DNA of 64,000 bases, from NCBI RefSeq assembly GCF_014648435.1, contig NZ_BMRC01000020.1, forward strand, positions 109,914 to 173,913, read 5' to 3'. This DNA is from Nonomuraea spiralis. GTDB lineage: Bacteria > Actinomycetota > Actinomycetes > Streptosporangiales > Streptosporangiaceae. Every line of letters begins with the position of its first letter. Within the stretch, counting starts at the first letter, position 1. The position numbers and the translations under genes were made by a program. Shown one piece after another: positions 25,269 through 34,562 of this stretch. The notes under the pieces were generated by a model that saw only the letters and a program-made list of their open reading frames with translations, ran no database searches and was not told where the DNA came from.

Positions 25269-26777
25269 TCATTTCGCCGACGTCGAGCCGCTTCTTGCCG
25301 CCACCGCCCCGGAGGGTTCGCGCGGGTCGCGCAACAGGACCACCGAGACGATGGCGGTCAGCCAGACCAACGCCGCGGCGCCGGCCAGCGTCGCGCTGAG
25401 CCCGGAGCGAAATGCCTCGTGCGCCGCCTGGAGCAGCTCGTACGCCTGGGTGGGGGCGAGGGTGGCCGCCACCTCGGCCGCGGCCCCGAGTGATTCCCGC
25501 GCCCCGGCGGGCGCGGCGGGCAGCGCCGCGCGGTACACCACGGTGAGAACCGTCCCCAGTACGGCGACCCCGAGCCCCGCGCCCAGCTCGAACGAGGTCT
25601 CCTGGATGGCGGCGGCCTCTCCCGCACGCTCCTGGCGGGCCGCCGACATCACCAGATCCGCGCCGAGCGTCATCACCACCCCGGCCGCCGCGCCCGCGAC
25701 GACCAACGCGGCGAAGACGGCGGGCCCACCCGGCGCCGCCGCGAGCACGGCCAGCGCGCCGCCGAAGATGACGAGCGACGCCGCCACGGCGGACCGCCGC
25801 CCCCAACGCCCTGCCAGCCACGGCGCCCCGGCCGCACCCACGGCGTTCGCCGCGGCCAGCGGAGCAAGCGCCAGGCCCGCTTGGAGGGGAGTGAAGCCGT
25901 CCACGAGTTGGAATCGCTGGGTGAGGAAGAACAGCAGCGACGTATAACACCCGAAGCAGGACAGGACGCAGATGGTGGCGGCGGTGAACCGGCGGTCGGC
26001 GAACAGCGAGAGATCCAGCAGCGGATGAGCGGCACGCCGCTGCCGTACCACGAAGATCACGAGCAGCGCCACGCCCGCGGCCCCGGTCAGGGCCGTCGCG
26101 GCGGACGGGTGGTCGCTCACCTGCTTCCCCGCGTAGACCGTCAGCCCGAGGCCGGCAATGGAGAGTGCCGCGTCCGCCGGATTCCACCGGCGCGGCGCGG
26201 GGTCCTTGGACTCGGGGATCAGCCAGGCGCCGGCGATCAGCGCGAGGGCCACGAGGGGTACGTTGACCAGGAAGACCGCTCCCCACCACCAGCGCTCCAC
26301 CAGCGCGCCGCCGAGGACCGGCCCGACGGTGGCGCCCGCGCTGTGCGCCGCGGTCCACACCCCGAGAGCGATCGCCCGCTCGCGGCCGTCGGAGAAGGTC
26401 GTCCTGATGATCGCCACCGTGGAGGCCATGATCATCGCGGCGCCGACGCCCAGCAGCACCCGCGCGCCGATGAGCTGCGCGGTCGTGCCGGAGGCCGCCG
26501 CGGCGGCGGAGGCGACGCCGAACACGGCGAACCCAGCCAGTACCATCCGTTTCCTGCCGAGCCGGTCGCCCAGTGTTCCGCATGTCACCAGGAGCGCTGC
26601 CACCGTGAGCGAGTAGACGTCGACGATCCACAACACCTCGGTCGCGCCGGGCATCAGCTCTTCGGTCAGGCTCGGCAGGGCGACGTTCAGCACGGTCAGG
26701 TCGATGCCGACCAGGAACAGACTCGCGCACATCACCGCGAGAACCGCCCACCGGCGAGGTGTGTCGTTCGAACGCAT
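25269..26777 (-). CDS. MFS drug exporter, DHA2 (14-helix) type
   Basis: A 502-residue transporter with DHA2 motifs: DLTVLNVALPSLTEEL in helix 1, LGDRLGRKRM after helix 2 and motif C TAAHSAGATVGPVLGG. About 14 hydrophobic segments are present, as in QacA/SmvA-type proton antiporters. It is divergent from the HxlR regulator, the usual pairing for inducible efflux. GTACT direct repeats (26796-26800, 26814-26818) in the shared promoter may be operator half-sites. Confidence 0.9.
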   Translation of the reverse strand: MRSNDTPRRWAVLAVMCASLFLVGIDLTVLNVALPSLTEELMPGATEVLWIVDVYSLTVAALLVTCGTLGDRLGRKRMVLAGFAVFGVASAAAAASGTTAQLIGARVLLGVGAAMIMASTVAIIRTTFSDGRERAIALGVWTAAHSAGATVGPVLGGALVERWWWGAVFLVNVPLVALALIAGAWLIPESKDPAPRRWNPADAALSIAGLGLTVYAGKQVSDHPSAATALTGAAGVALLVIFVVRQRRAAHPLLDLSLFADRRFTAATICVLSCFGCYTSLLFFLTQRFQLVDGFTPLQAGLALAPLAAANAVGAAGAPWLAGRWGRRSAVAASLVIFGGALAVLAAAPGGPAVFAALVVAGAAAGVVMTLGADLVMSAARQERAGEAAAIQETSFELGAGLGVAVLGTVLTVVYRAALPAAPAGARESLGAAAEVAATLAPTQAYELLQAAHEAFRSGLSATLAGAAALVWLTAIVSVVLLRDPREPSGAVAARSGSTSAK

Positions 26778-26868
26778 GATCCCAGCCTGGGGAAGGTACT
26801 ACGGAATCGACAAGTACTGTCTTTCTTGTGACATAGTGCCGATTTGTATACCAATAGAGGTGGCGGAG

Positions 26869-27216
26869 ATGCGAACGGATCTGACGGATAAGCCGGACAA
26901 CTGCATGGTCGAGGTTGCCATGGAGATCCTCGGGGGTCGCTGGAAGCTGGCGATCGTCTACAAACTGCTCCAGGGCACGCATCGGTTCGGCGAACTCAGA
27001 CGGGAGATGCACGGCATCACCCCGCGTATGCTCACGCGGCAGCTCCGCGAACTGGAGGAGGACGCGATCGTCGAGCGGATGGTGTACCGGGAGGTGCCGC
27101 CGCGGGTCGAGTACTCGCTCACGGAGACGGGCAAAAGCCTGGAGGAGATCGTGTACCTGCTGGACGTGTGGGGCAGGCGGTACCTCGATCGCGCCACGAA
27201 CCCGCGTAAGGAGTAG
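26869..27216 (+). CDS. HxlR-family transcriptional regulator
   Basis: A 115-residue winged-helix regulator with the HxlR hallmarks: MEILGGRWKLAIVYKLLQGT, RFGELRREMHGITPRMLTRQ, LRELEEDAIVERMVYREVPP and VEYSLTETGKSL. The ATG at 26869 follows GAGGTGG; longer frames have no homology. Divergent from the DHA2 exporter, which it probably represses. An N-terminal Cys (DNCMVEV, residue 11) sits where redox- or quinone-sensing HxlR proteins carry theirs. Confidence 0.9.
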   Translation: MRTDLTDKPDNCMVEVAMEILGGRWKLAIVYKLLQGTHRFGELRREMHGITPRMLTRQLRELEEDAIVERMVYREVPPRVEYSLTETGKSLEEIVYLLDVWGRRYLDRATNPRKE

Positions 27217-27383
27217 GCCACCACCGCCGGCGACGCCACGAAACCGCCACCCTCGTTGCCGCGAGGCGCTGAACTTTCGGCGTCCCGTCGGTCGGCCCGA
27301 CCGGGACTTGGCGGCGCTTGATCTGGCCCGTCGGCGGATCAGGTAGTCGAATGAAATCAGGCGTACCGCGGGTTCAAGGACCT

Positions 27384-28649
27384 TTAGGCGGAGTGGCGCA
27401 GTTCCAGGAGGCCTTCTGCGATCCTCGCCACACCTTCGGCGATCACGTGTTCGTCCGCGGTGAGGCTGATCCGGAAACACCGCTTGGCGTGGGGCGCCTC
27501 TGAGGTCGTCGACATCGGCTTCCCGAAGAAGTGGCGACCGGGTACGACGAAGACCTTCTTGGTTTTCATCAGCCGGTACAGGGCCATGTCATCGAACCAG
27601 TCGTGGTCGATCCACAGCCAGCAGAACATCCCGCCCTCTCCCGCGTGCAGCCGCCAGTCGATGGAGTCCGGCAGGAGATCGGCCAACAGGCGTTCCGCGT
27701 AGAGGCGGCGGGCCCGGTAGAACGGGCTGATCACCGAGGAGGCGAGCCGGTCCAGCAGCCCTGAGGACAGCGCCCTGGCCGCCACCAGTTGCATGAGCTG
27801 CGGAGCATGCAGGACGGAGTTGGCCATGAACGACACCATCGCACGGATGTACCGGGACGGCCCGATCGCGAATCCGATGCGTTCGGCAGGCAGGCCCGCC
27901 TTGGACAAGGTGAAGCAGTTGATCAGGTTCTCGTCCCACTGCGGCGCCACTCTGGAGGCGGCGACGCGGGGGAACGGGGTGCCATAGGCGTGGTCGACGA
28001 TCAGCGGTACGTCACGGCGCCGTGCCACGTCGATCAGCCGGGCGAGCTCGTCGCCGTCGATGCTACGGCCGGTCGGATTGCTCGGGCTGGACAGGAGAAG
28101 CATGCCGATCTCGGGGCATCGTTCCAGCGCCTCGAAGTCGAAGGCGTACTGAAAGGACCTGTCGCCGGTCAGCTCGATCTTGGGGGCGATGCCGGTCACG
28201 CCGTCGGGGTCCATGGACAACCCCAGGTAGCCGGGATAGTCCGGTGTCATGGGCAGGACCACACGCTGGAACGAGCCGTCGGTGACCTCGCCGGCGAACA
28301 GCGCGGTGGCGATGAAGAAGAGCATCTGGCTGCCCGGTCCCACGGCGACGTTGTCCGCCGTGATGCCCCAGCCGTAGCGGGTGTTGAAGTAGGCGACGAT
28401 CTCGTCGACCAGGGCGGGCATGCCGCGCGAAGGCCCGTACCGGCTGCTCGTCAAGGAGAAATCCTCCGCCACGACCGTTGCGGTCAGGTCCCGCCAGGTG
28501 TCCACGACCTCCTTGATCTGGGCGGGGTTGCCGATGCTCAGGTTCAGCCAATCGGCGGCGCCTGCGGCGGTGGAGGTCGCGACGTCCTCCATGATGCTGC
28601 GCAAGCCTGACATATCAGACATCTTCTCGCCGCTCTTCGATAACTTCAT
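27384..28649 (-). CDS. avtA: Valine--pyruvate-type aminotransferase (fold type I PLP enzyme)
   Basis: A 421-residue PLP aminotransferase. The N-terminus KLSKSGEKMSDMSGLRSIME and the segments LSIGNPAQ, GPGSQMLFFI, SSPSNPTGRS, DHAYGTPFPR and the PLP-lysine SK in NCFTLSKAGLP follow the AvtA family, which transfers amino groups between valine/alanine and keto acids. The ATG at 28649 matches the family start; AGGA lies immediately before it. It stands alone; a secondary-metabolite role in place of primary metabolism is possible. Confidence 0.82.
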   Translation of the reverse strand: MKLSKSGEKMSDMSGLRSIMEDVATSTAAGAADWLNLSIGNPAQIKEVVDTWRDLTATVVAEDFSLTSSRYGPSRGMPALVDEIVAYFNTRYGWGITADNVAVGPGSQMLFFIATALFAGEVTDGSFQRVVLPMTPDYPGYLGLSMDPDGVTGIAPKIELTGDRSFQYAFDFEALERCPEIGMLLLSSPSNPTGRSIDGDELARLIDVARRRDVPLIVDHAYGTPFPRVAASRVAPQWDENLINCFTLSKAGLPAERIGFAIGPSRYIRAMVSFMANSVLHAPQLMQLVAARALSSGLLDRLASSVISPFYRARRLYAERLLADLLPDSIDWRLHAGEGGMFCWLWIDHDWFDDMALYRLMKTKKVFVVPGRHFFGKPMSTTSEAPHAKRCFRISLTADEHVIAEGVARIAEGLLELRHSA

Positions 28650-29007
28650 TCCTGCGTGTCCCTTCTCGGATCCGGCCAGAAACCGGCGTATGGCCCCGGA
28701 TTCTGGTGGCCAGGTGAGTCCATCGCATCCGCCATCGCCGCACAAGGGGCGGTGGCGACGTGCGCCGGCGGGTTCGTGGCCCTTGTACCGGGCCGTCGGA
28801 TTCATGGAACCCCCGCCTGAGCTGTGCCTGAGGGGCGTCCCGGAAAGGGTCGTTCGAAGGATGGTGGAGTGTCCGCATGGCGACAGCGCAGGTACGAGGC
28901 TCAGTAGCTCTGAACCCGGGGCGATTCACTCGACTTCTGTGCCCTTCACGGTGGAACACGGCAAGGGGCCTCAGGTCACGCCTGAGGCCCCTTGGGGCAT
29001 GGCTCGG
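28650..29007. other. Intergenic region with a terminator, otherwise empty
   Basis: This stretch separates two minus-strand genes and contains the perfect hairpin at 28963-28993. The 300 bases between the hairpin and the aminotransferase start have no credible gene. Confidence 0.5.
28963..28993 (-). terminator. Perfect 13-bp hairpin terminator
   Basis: AAGGGGCCTCAGG and CCTGAGGCCCCTT pair perfectly around a 5-base loop, 14 bases beyond the stop of the glycine-rich protein gene. There is no long U-tract, as is usual in actinomycetes. Confidence 0.85.
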
Positions 29008-30345
29008 TTACCAGGGTCGTGGTTTGTGCCGTGATTTGTGGAAGACCTTCACGATGGTGCTGTCGGTGCAGTTCATGAGGGCCTCGGACGATTTGCAGTG
29101 CCAGGAGACCATGTTGCGCAGGAAGCCGGGCGTGCGGGCGATCACCGTGTAGGTGATCGTGGCCGTCTGCCCTGGGCTCAGATCGCCGGTCCAGACCAGG
29201 GTGTCGCCGGAGCGCTGGACGGTTCCCGTCGTGGCCTGGATCGGTCCCGTGAGTGAGCCGTTGTCGAGCACGTCGGTCAGGTCGTCGGTGACGGTGGCGT
29301 TGAGGAAGGTCCTGTCGCAGGTGTTGGTGACACGGATGCGATAGTGCACCTGGTCGCCGACGGAGACCTTGGTCCGGTCGGCGGTCTTGTCCACCTTCAG
29401 TTTCTCCTTGGGACACGGCTCCGGCGTGGGCGGGACGCCGCACGACTCGGTGTCATAGGAGAGGGTGACCTCGCCGTTGCCCTCGCGGACGCCGGTGTTG
29501 TACGTGACTCCGGCGGGACCGAGGCTCGACCCTCCGCCACCGCCGCCGCCGTACATGGTGCTGGCGGAGGAGGAGCCGCCGGCGCCGCCGCCTTGTGCGC
29601 CACCGCCACCGCCGCCGCCCGATCCCATGTGCGGGTCGGCGAGGTTGACGGCGCCGTTCCCGCCGGTGCGTCCTTGAGCGTTCCCGCCGGGAAGGCCGGG
29701 AAGATCGAAGTCGGCCACGGGCTGCCCGCCTGGGCCGCCGGCGCCGCCGTTGCCGCCCGAGGAGCCGCCGACGCCGGCGCCGGGCTGGTTCGGAGTGTCG
29801 CCGTTGGTGCCGTTCTGGCCGCCGTCGCCGCCTTGGCCGTCCGTTCCACCGGCGAAGCTGCCGGCGCCGCCGCCACCGCCGCCGGCGATGATGAGCGGCT
29901 GCGTGCCGAGGGTGATCGTCGTCGCGCCGCCTCCGCCACCGCCGTTGGTGCCGTTGCCGGGTGTGAGGTCCTCCTGGAACCCGCCGGGCCGGCCGCCTCC
30001 GCCGTAGCCTGCTGCCGCGGGTTCGCCGGTGTCGAGGTTCCCGCCTGTGCCCGCGCCGCCGACGTTGATCGTCAGCTCGTCTCCCGGATTGACCCGTACG
30101 GTGCCGCTGACCTCACCGCCTCGCCCGCCGGGAGATCCGTAGACGGCGGTGCCGCCCGCGGCGCCGAAGGCGTCCACGATCAGCTCGCACACTCCTCCTG
30201 GGACTGTGAATGTCTGCGGAACTCCGGTGTAGCCGAATGTCTGGCCGCCTTGCGCCGCCTGCGCGACGGTCGGCACGAGTGCCAGCGCTGCGGTCATGGT
30301 GGCTCCTACCGCACGGGGAAGCCACTTAGGGTTAGAGAATATCAC
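29008..30345 (-). CDS. Secreted glycine-rich protein with a DUF11-like C-terminal domain
   Basis: A protein of about 445 residues. A signal peptide (PKWLPRAVGATMTAALALVP, cleavage after AQA) is followed by a glycine-rich domain of about 270 residues with repeated GGGGGG blocks. The C-terminal domain of about 120 residues (LKVDKTADRTKVSVGDQVHY ... TVTDDLTDVL) is a DUF11/cell-surface Ig-like fold, ending in a basic tail (KVFHKSRHKPRPW). The GTG at 30345 gives a complete signal peptide; the ATG at 30297 has the better ribosome site (GTAGGAG) but would start inside the hydrophobic core. It is probably a surface or aerial-hyphae protein. Confidence 0.75.
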   Translation of the reverse strand: MIFSNPKWLPRAVGATMTAALALVPTVAQAAQGGQTFGYTGVPQTFTVPGGVCELIVDAFGAAGGTAVYGSPGGRGGEVSGTVRVNPGDELTINVGGAGTGGNLDTGEPAAAGYGGGGRPGGFQEDLTPGNGTNGGGGGGATTITLGTQPLIIAGGGGGGAGSFAGGTDGQGGDGGQNGTNGDTPNQPGAGVGGSSGGNGGAGGPGGQPVADFDLPGLPGGNAQGRTGGNGAVNLADPHMGSGGGGGGGAQGGGAGGSSSASTMYGGGGGGGSSLGPAGVTYNTGVREGNGEVTLSYDTESCGVPPTPEPCPKEKLKVDKTADRTKVSVGDQVHYRIRVTNTCDRTFLNATVTDDLTDVLDNGSLTGPIQATTGTVQRSGDTLVWTGDLSPGQTATITYTVIARTPGFLRNMVSWHCKSSEALMNCTDSTIVKVFHKSRHKPRPW

Positions 30346-30996
30346 GATTAGTAACCGTAAGCTGAGGTCGGTCACGATCTATTCGGCCCAAGCCAATGGA
30401 CTGCCCAAGGTCGTCCCCGTAACGTGCCCTGACGTTGCAGATCCTTTGGCGCCTCGGCGACCTGTGACAACGCGGATGCGAAGGTCTCTTCGCCGGCCAC
30501 CTCGACGCCGATCGCATCCTGCCGCCAGGGGAAGGACGCTTCGATCGTCAAGATGAGATCGCCCTCTGCCTCGGAGCTCAGCCACTGCAACACGGCGGGA
30601 CCTGATTCGAGGTGGTCGATCTCGAAGAGCATGGCAGCCGGGCCGCACCGATCGACACCACCGCATGGGCGTGGTCGGCAGAGGGGACAACGGCGTCGAG
30701 TGGTGCCGCTCATGCACGCGGTGTGGCGTTCCCCACCGAGCCGGTCGGCGTACCGGTCCAGGTGTTGCCCGGCCGGATGTACCCGCGGGAACACGTACGC
30801 CGCCCAGCCGGCCATCGCTGGGATGAAACACGAGCATCAGCCTAGAAATCGGCGGTGTGGCGGCGGTATGCCAGAAGCGTCCTCATAACGCCTTGCCGCT
30901 GGGCGGCGGGAAGCCGAGAGAGATCAGCCAGTCAGTCACCGACGCCGATCGGTCGTACGGTGGCGAACGACAAAACCGTCACCCACCGGAGGGCAC
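30346..30996. other. Intergenic region with coding-like scraps
   Basis: This region lies between the glycine-rich protein promoter and a DUF3303 gene. Two stretches look like decayed coding DNA: a minus-strand frame at 30372-30632 (separate entry) and a plus-strand frame at about 30716-30844 (ARGVAFPTEPVGVPVQVLPG and on) that ends in TAG. Neither has a recognisable start. Confidence 0.35.
30372..30632 (-). CDS. Possible small hypothetical protein or remnant
   Basis: An 86-codon frame beginning MLFEIDHLESGPAVLQWLSS with hydrophobic/acidic alternation (ILTIEASFPWRQDAIGVEVA) that looks protein-like. There is no ribosome site and no family I recognise. It overlaps the upstream part of the glycine-rich gene's leader region. 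It could be a truncated gene. Confidence 0.3.
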   Translation of the reverse strand: MLFEIDHLESGPAVLQWLSSEAEGDLILTIEASFPWRQDAIGVEVAGEETFASALSQVAEAPKDLQRQGTLRGRPWAVHWLGPNRS

Positions 30997-31263
30997 ATGT
31001 TGTTCATGGTGATCGAACGATTCCGTCGTCAGGACGCGAAGGCCGTCTATCGGCGATTCCGCGAGAAGGGACGCATGACCGACGAGGGCCTTGTGTTCGT
31101 CTCCAGTTGGGTGACGGCCGATCTGGGCCGTTGCTTCCAGCTCATGGAATGTGACGACATCGCACTCCTGCAACGCTGGGTTGCCGAGTGGTCGGACCTC
31201 GCCGAGTTCGAAATCGTCCCGGTGGTGTCCGGAGCCGCGACTGCTGCCGTGCTCGATGGCTGA
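30997..31263 (+). CDS. DUF3303 family protein
   Basis: An 88-residue protein with the DUF3303 pattern: MLFMVIERFRRQDAKAVYRR, FVSSWVTADLGRCFQLMECD and WSDLAEFEIVPVVSG. These are small ferredoxin-like (dimeric alpha+beta barrel) proteins of unknown function. GGAGGGC precedes the ATG. It is convergent with the photolyase, 5 bases between the stops. Confidence 0.88.
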   Translation: MLFMVIERFRRQDAKAVYRRFREKGRMTDEGLVFVSSWVTADLGRCFQLMECDDIALLQRWVAEWSDLAEFEIVPVVSGAATAAVLDG

Positions 31264-31268
31264 TTCGG

Positions 31269-32519
31269 TCAGAGCATCGGGCGGGGGTAGCCGCTCGGGG
31301 GAGTGCTCAGCCGCCACGGCTGATGCATGTGGGCGGCGGGCACGTCGGTGAGCTCGGGGACGTAGCGGCGTACGTACTCACCCGCCGGGTCGAATCGCTG
31401 TGCCTGGCGCAGCGGGTTGAAGCCGCGGTTGGGACGCGTGTCGTTGCCGGTGCCGGCGACCCACTGCCAGTTGCCCGAGTTGTTGGCCACGTCGCCGTCG
31501 AGGAGGTGCTCGAAGAAGTGCCGGGCGCCGGCGCGCCAGTCGATCCCGAGAACCTTGACCAGGTAGGAGGCCACGATGAGGCGGGCCCGGTTGTGCATCC
31601 AGCCCTCGGTGAGGAGCTGGCGCATGCCGGCGTCCACGATGGGGAGTCCGGTCATGCCCTCCCGCCAGGCCTGCAGCGCGTCCTCGTCGTCGCGCCAGCG
31701 GTGGCCGCGGGGTCGGTAGTCTTCCCGGTTGATTCGCGGGAAGGCGTAGGTGACCTGGTGGTGGAAGTCGCGCCAGCACAGCTGGCGGAGGAACGCCTCG
31801 CCGCCCGCGGCCAGGTGGGCCAGTTCCAGCGGGGACAGGCAGCCGAACCTCAGGTACGGGCTCAGGTGGGAGGTGCGGTCACCGGCCAGATCGTCGTGGC
31901 CGTCGGCGTATCCCGGCAGGTCGCGACGGATCCACCGCCGGGCGCGGTCGCGGGCGGCGGTCTCGCCGCCGGGCACGGGTTGCTGCCGGGCCGGGCCCGG
32001 CAGCCGCCCGGCGTCGAGGTCTTGGGGCGTCGGCACGCGGTGAGGCGCCGCGAGCACGGGACGATGCCGGTGCCGGCTCCAGGAGCGCCAGTACGGCGTG
32101 AAGACCCGGTAGTGATCCCCGCCCCCGGACGGCTTGAGCGTGCCGGGCGGCACCACCGTGACCCCGGGGAAGAGCTGGTACGAGATGCGTTCGCGGGCCA
32201 GCCGGTCCTGCCTGTTCCTGGCCAGCAGGCTGACGTCGGCACTGGCGAAGACCGCCTCGGCTCCGGTTCCGCGTACGAGCTTCATGGTCTCGGTCACGAC
32301 GTCGCCGTGCCGTACGATCAGGTCCCCGCCGCGTGCCTGGAAGGACGCCCGCAGGTCGGCCAGGCACTCCAGCAGGAAGCCGCGGCGGTGGCCGGCGGGG
32401 ACGGCCTCGTCCAGCACGAACAGGGGGATCACGGCGCGGGCGCCCTCGCAGGCGGCCGTCAGGGCCGGGTGGTCGTGCACCCGCAGGTCCCGGTTGAGCA
32501 GGACGATCACCGTATCCAT
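31269..32519 (-). CDS. phr: Deoxyribodipyrimidine photolyase (class I CPD photolyase/cryptochrome family)
   Basis: A 416-residue flavoprotein. The N-terminal antenna domain (VIVLLNRDLRVHDHPALTAA) is followed by the FAD-binding helical domain with LSPYLRFGCLSP, LCWRDFHHQV, LPIVDAGMRQL, GWMHNRARLI and NSGNWQWVAGTGNDTRPNRG. It splits UV-induced cyclobutane pyrimidine dimers with blue light. The start at 32519 follows AAGGAG. The length is slightly short but complete. The DUF2867-type reductase lies divergently 573 bp away; the two often travel together in light-induced actinomycete clusters (inference from known clusters). Confidence 0.92.
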   Translation of the reverse strand: MDTVIVLLNRDLRVHDHPALTAACEGARAVIPLFVLDEAVPAGHRRGFLLECLADLRASFQARGGDLIVRHGDVVTETMKLVRGTGAEAVFASADVSLLARNRQDRLARERISYQLFPGVTVVPPGTLKPSGGGDHYRVFTPYWRSWSRHRHRPVLAAPHRVPTPQDLDAGRLPGPARQQPVPGGETAARDRARRWIRRDLPGYADGHDDLAGDRTSHLSPYLRFGCLSPLELAHLAAGGEAFLRQLCWRDFHHQVTYAFPRINREDYRPRGHRWRDDEDALQAWREGMTGLPIVDAGMRQLLTEGWMHNRARLIVASYLVKVLGIDWRAGARHFFEHLLDGDVANNSGNWQWVAGTGNDTRPNRGFNPLRQAQRFDPAGEYVRRYVPELTDVPAAHMHQPWRLSTPPSGYPRPML

Positions 32520-33092
32520 CGACGGCTCCTTCACGACGAGACGGGCTGCGTCGCTGGTCGTGTCACCTGACGTGGTTGCACAGGCCGAGCTCGTCCGGAT
32601 GTGGGGGCAAATGGATTGTTCTCGTATGTAGGTGGCGGAGCGGGGCACAGCAACTCGCGCGGCCGCGCCTGGGCGAAGATCCGCCCGGCGAACGGCAGGA
32701 CCGCGTCATTGAGCCGCCCTTCGTCCTCGACGGGCAGCGGCGGATGGCCCTCATCCACGGCGTCGGCGAACAGGCCGCGGGTGCGGCTGTGGGTGCCGTT
32801 GGGCCGTACCGGCTCGTCGAGCAGGCGGCTCGACACCGCCACCGGCGGCCTGCCACAACCGTGCACCTCAACCATGTCTCACAGATGCCCACGGGCCGCG
32901 CCCGCACGCCTGCGGAGCGTGATCGGCACTGACAACGCCTCGGGTTCGTCCTCAGGCGGCTCCGTCGCGACACCCGCTGATCGCGGGCCCGCGGCCGGAC
33001 CGCCGCGCCCTCCAAAGACCGATCACCCCGCGAGAGCGTGGCCGCGCGCGGTCCGGAGCATGAGGTGTGGGGGACGGGGAAGGTTCGTGGGC
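32520..33092. other. Intergenic region between photolyase and DUF2867 reductase
   Basis: It contains one coding-like minus-strand stretch (32531-32875, separate entry) and about 200 bases of unremarkable GC-rich sequence before the reductase start. Confidence 0.4.
32531..32875 (-). CDS. Uncharacterised short frame, probably a gene remnant
   Basis: The 114-codon frame has strong third-position G/C bias over residues about 10-78 (for example SSRLLDEPVRPNGTHSRTRG, DEGRLNDAVLPFAGRIFAQA). The last 35 codons lose the bias, as expected of a truncated or decaying gene. I recognise no family. The frame is co-directional with, and just upstream of, the photolyase gene. Confidence 0.3.
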   Translation of the reverse strand: MVEVHGCGRPPVAVSSRLLDEPVRPNGTHSRTRGLFADAVDEGHPPLPVEDEGRLNDAVLPFAGRIFAQARPRELLCPAPPPTYENNPFAPTSGRARPVQPRQVTRPATQPVSS

Positions 33093-34562
33093 ATGGCATT
33101 GTGCCTGGTCACCGGGGCAACGGGGTACATCGGCGGGCGGCTGGCGCCTGAGTTGCTGGCCTCCGGTCATGACGTGCGATGCATGGTGCGCTCGGCCGGA
33201 CGCCTGCGTGATCTGCCGTGGACGGAACGGGTGGAGGTCGTCGAGGCCGACGCCACCGACGCCGAGCGGACGCGCCGGGCGCTGGACGGGGTGGAGGTCG
33301 CGTACTACCTGATCCACGCGATGGGGACGAGTGGCCGGTTCGCTGAGCGGGACCGGCTGGCGGCGCGTACGTTCGCGGCCGCGGCGGCCGGGGCGGGCGT
33401 GCGGCGGATCGTCTATCTGGGCGGGTTGACAGCGGATGGGCGGCTTTCGCCGCACCTGGCGTCGCGGGCCGAGGTGGGGGAGATCTTCCTGCTCGGCGCG
33501 GTGCCGGCGGTGGTGCTGCGTGCCGCGGTGATCATCGGGTCGGGGTCGGCCTCGTTCGAGATGCTTCGGTACCTGACCGAGCGGCTGCCGGTGATGACGA
33601 CGCCGCGCTGGGTGCGCAGCCGTACGCAGCCGATCGCGGTGCGGGACGTGCTGCGCTATCTGGTCGCGTGGGCGGAGGTGCCGGGGACGGTCAACCGGGG
33701 GTTCGACATCGGCGGGCCTGATGTCCTCACGTATGCCGACATGATGCATGGTTATGCCGCGGTGGCCGGGCTGCCGCCGAGGTTGATCATTCCGGTGCCG
33801 CTGCTCACCCCCCGGTTGTCGAGCCTGTGGGTGGGGCTGGTCACGCCGGTCCCCGTGAGCATCGCCCGCCCGCTGGTGGAGTCGCTGCGCAACGAGGCCG
33901 TGTGCGGCGAGCACGACATCGTCCGGTACGTACCTGACCCCGTGGGCGGGCTGATCGGCTTCCGGCAGGCGGTGTCCCTGGCGCTGATGAAGATCAAGGA
34001 GGCCGATGTCGCCACACGCTGGTCCTCGGCGTCCACGCCGGGCGCGCCGAGCGATCCGCTGCCCACCGATCCCGACTGGGCGGGCGGCAGCCTGTTCGTG
34101 GACGATCGCAGCCTGGCCGTACAGGCGAGCCCGGAGGCGTTGTGGCAGGTGATCGAGAGCATCGGCGGCCGTAACGGCTGGTACTCGCTGCCGATGGCGT
34201 GGCAACTGCGGGGCCTGGCCGACCGGCTGGTGGGCGGGGTGGGGCTGCGGCGCGGCCGGCGCGATCCGGCCCGGCTGCGGGTGGGCGACTCGATCGACTT
34301 CTGGCGGGTGGAGGAAGTGCTTCCCGGACGGCTGCTGCGGCTGCGCGCCGAGATGCGGCTGCCCGGACTGGCCTGGCTGGAGCTCGGCGTCACCCGCTCC
34401 GACGGTCGGACGATCTACACGCAGCGTGCGATCTTCCATCCGCACGGACTGCTCGGCCACCTGTACTGGTGGGCGATCTCGCCCTTCCACGGTCTGATCT
34501 TCGGCCGGATGCCGGTCAACGTGGCCGCCGCCGCCCGGCGCAGAGAGCGAATGTCGTCCTGA
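33093..34562 (+). CDS. NAD(P)-binding SDR/NmrA-like protein with C-terminal DUF2867
   Basis: A 489-residue two-domain protein. The atypical SDR domain (about 1-310) opens with LVTGATGYIGGRLAPELLAS and includes YYLIHAMG and VYLGGLTADG. The DUF2867 domain (about 335-480) contains SPEALWQVIESIGGRNGWYS, GDSIDFWRVEEV and YWWAISPFHGLIFGRM, an SRPBCC-like lipid-binding fold. It probably reduces or isomerises a hydrophobic, possibly isoprenoid, compound. The gene is divergent from photolyase. The ATG at 33093 has AAGG upstream; a GTG at 33087 is possible. Confidence 0.88.
   Translation: MALCLVTGATGYIGGRLAPELLASGHDVRCMVRSAGRLRDLPWTERVEVVEADATDAERTRRALDGVEVAYYLIHAMGTSGRFAERDRLAARTFAAAAAGAGVRRIVYLGGLTADGRLSPHLASRAEVGEIFLLGAVPAVVLRAAVIIGSGSASFEMLRYLTERLPVMTTPRWVRSRTQPIAVRDVLRYLVAWAEVPGTVNRGFDIGGPDVLTYADMMHGYAAVAGLPPRLIIPVPLLTPRLSSLWVGLVTPVPVSIARPLVESLRNEAVCGEHDIVRYVPDPVGGLIGFRQAVSLALMKIKEADVATRWSSASTPGAPSDPLPTDPDWAGGSLFVDDRSLAVQASPEALWQVIESIGGRNGWYSLPMAWQLRGLADRLVGGVGLRRGRRDPARLRVGDSIDFWRVEEVLPGRLLRLRAEMRLPGLAWLELGVTRSDGRTIYTQRAIFHPHGLLGHLYWWAISPFHGLIFGRMPVNVAAAARRRERMSS

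Noticed and set aside
25150..27480. A 776-codon minus-strand open frame
   Set aside because: It is a shadow of the DHA2 exporter and HxlR genes; the composition is Arg/Gly-rich and its segments match shifted translations of the transporter.
29500..30100. Possible PE_PGRS-type or tandem-repeat array
   Set aside because: The glycine-rich tract is inside one secreted protein; there is no PE domain and the DNA repeats are irregular codon-level GGC/GGN runs.
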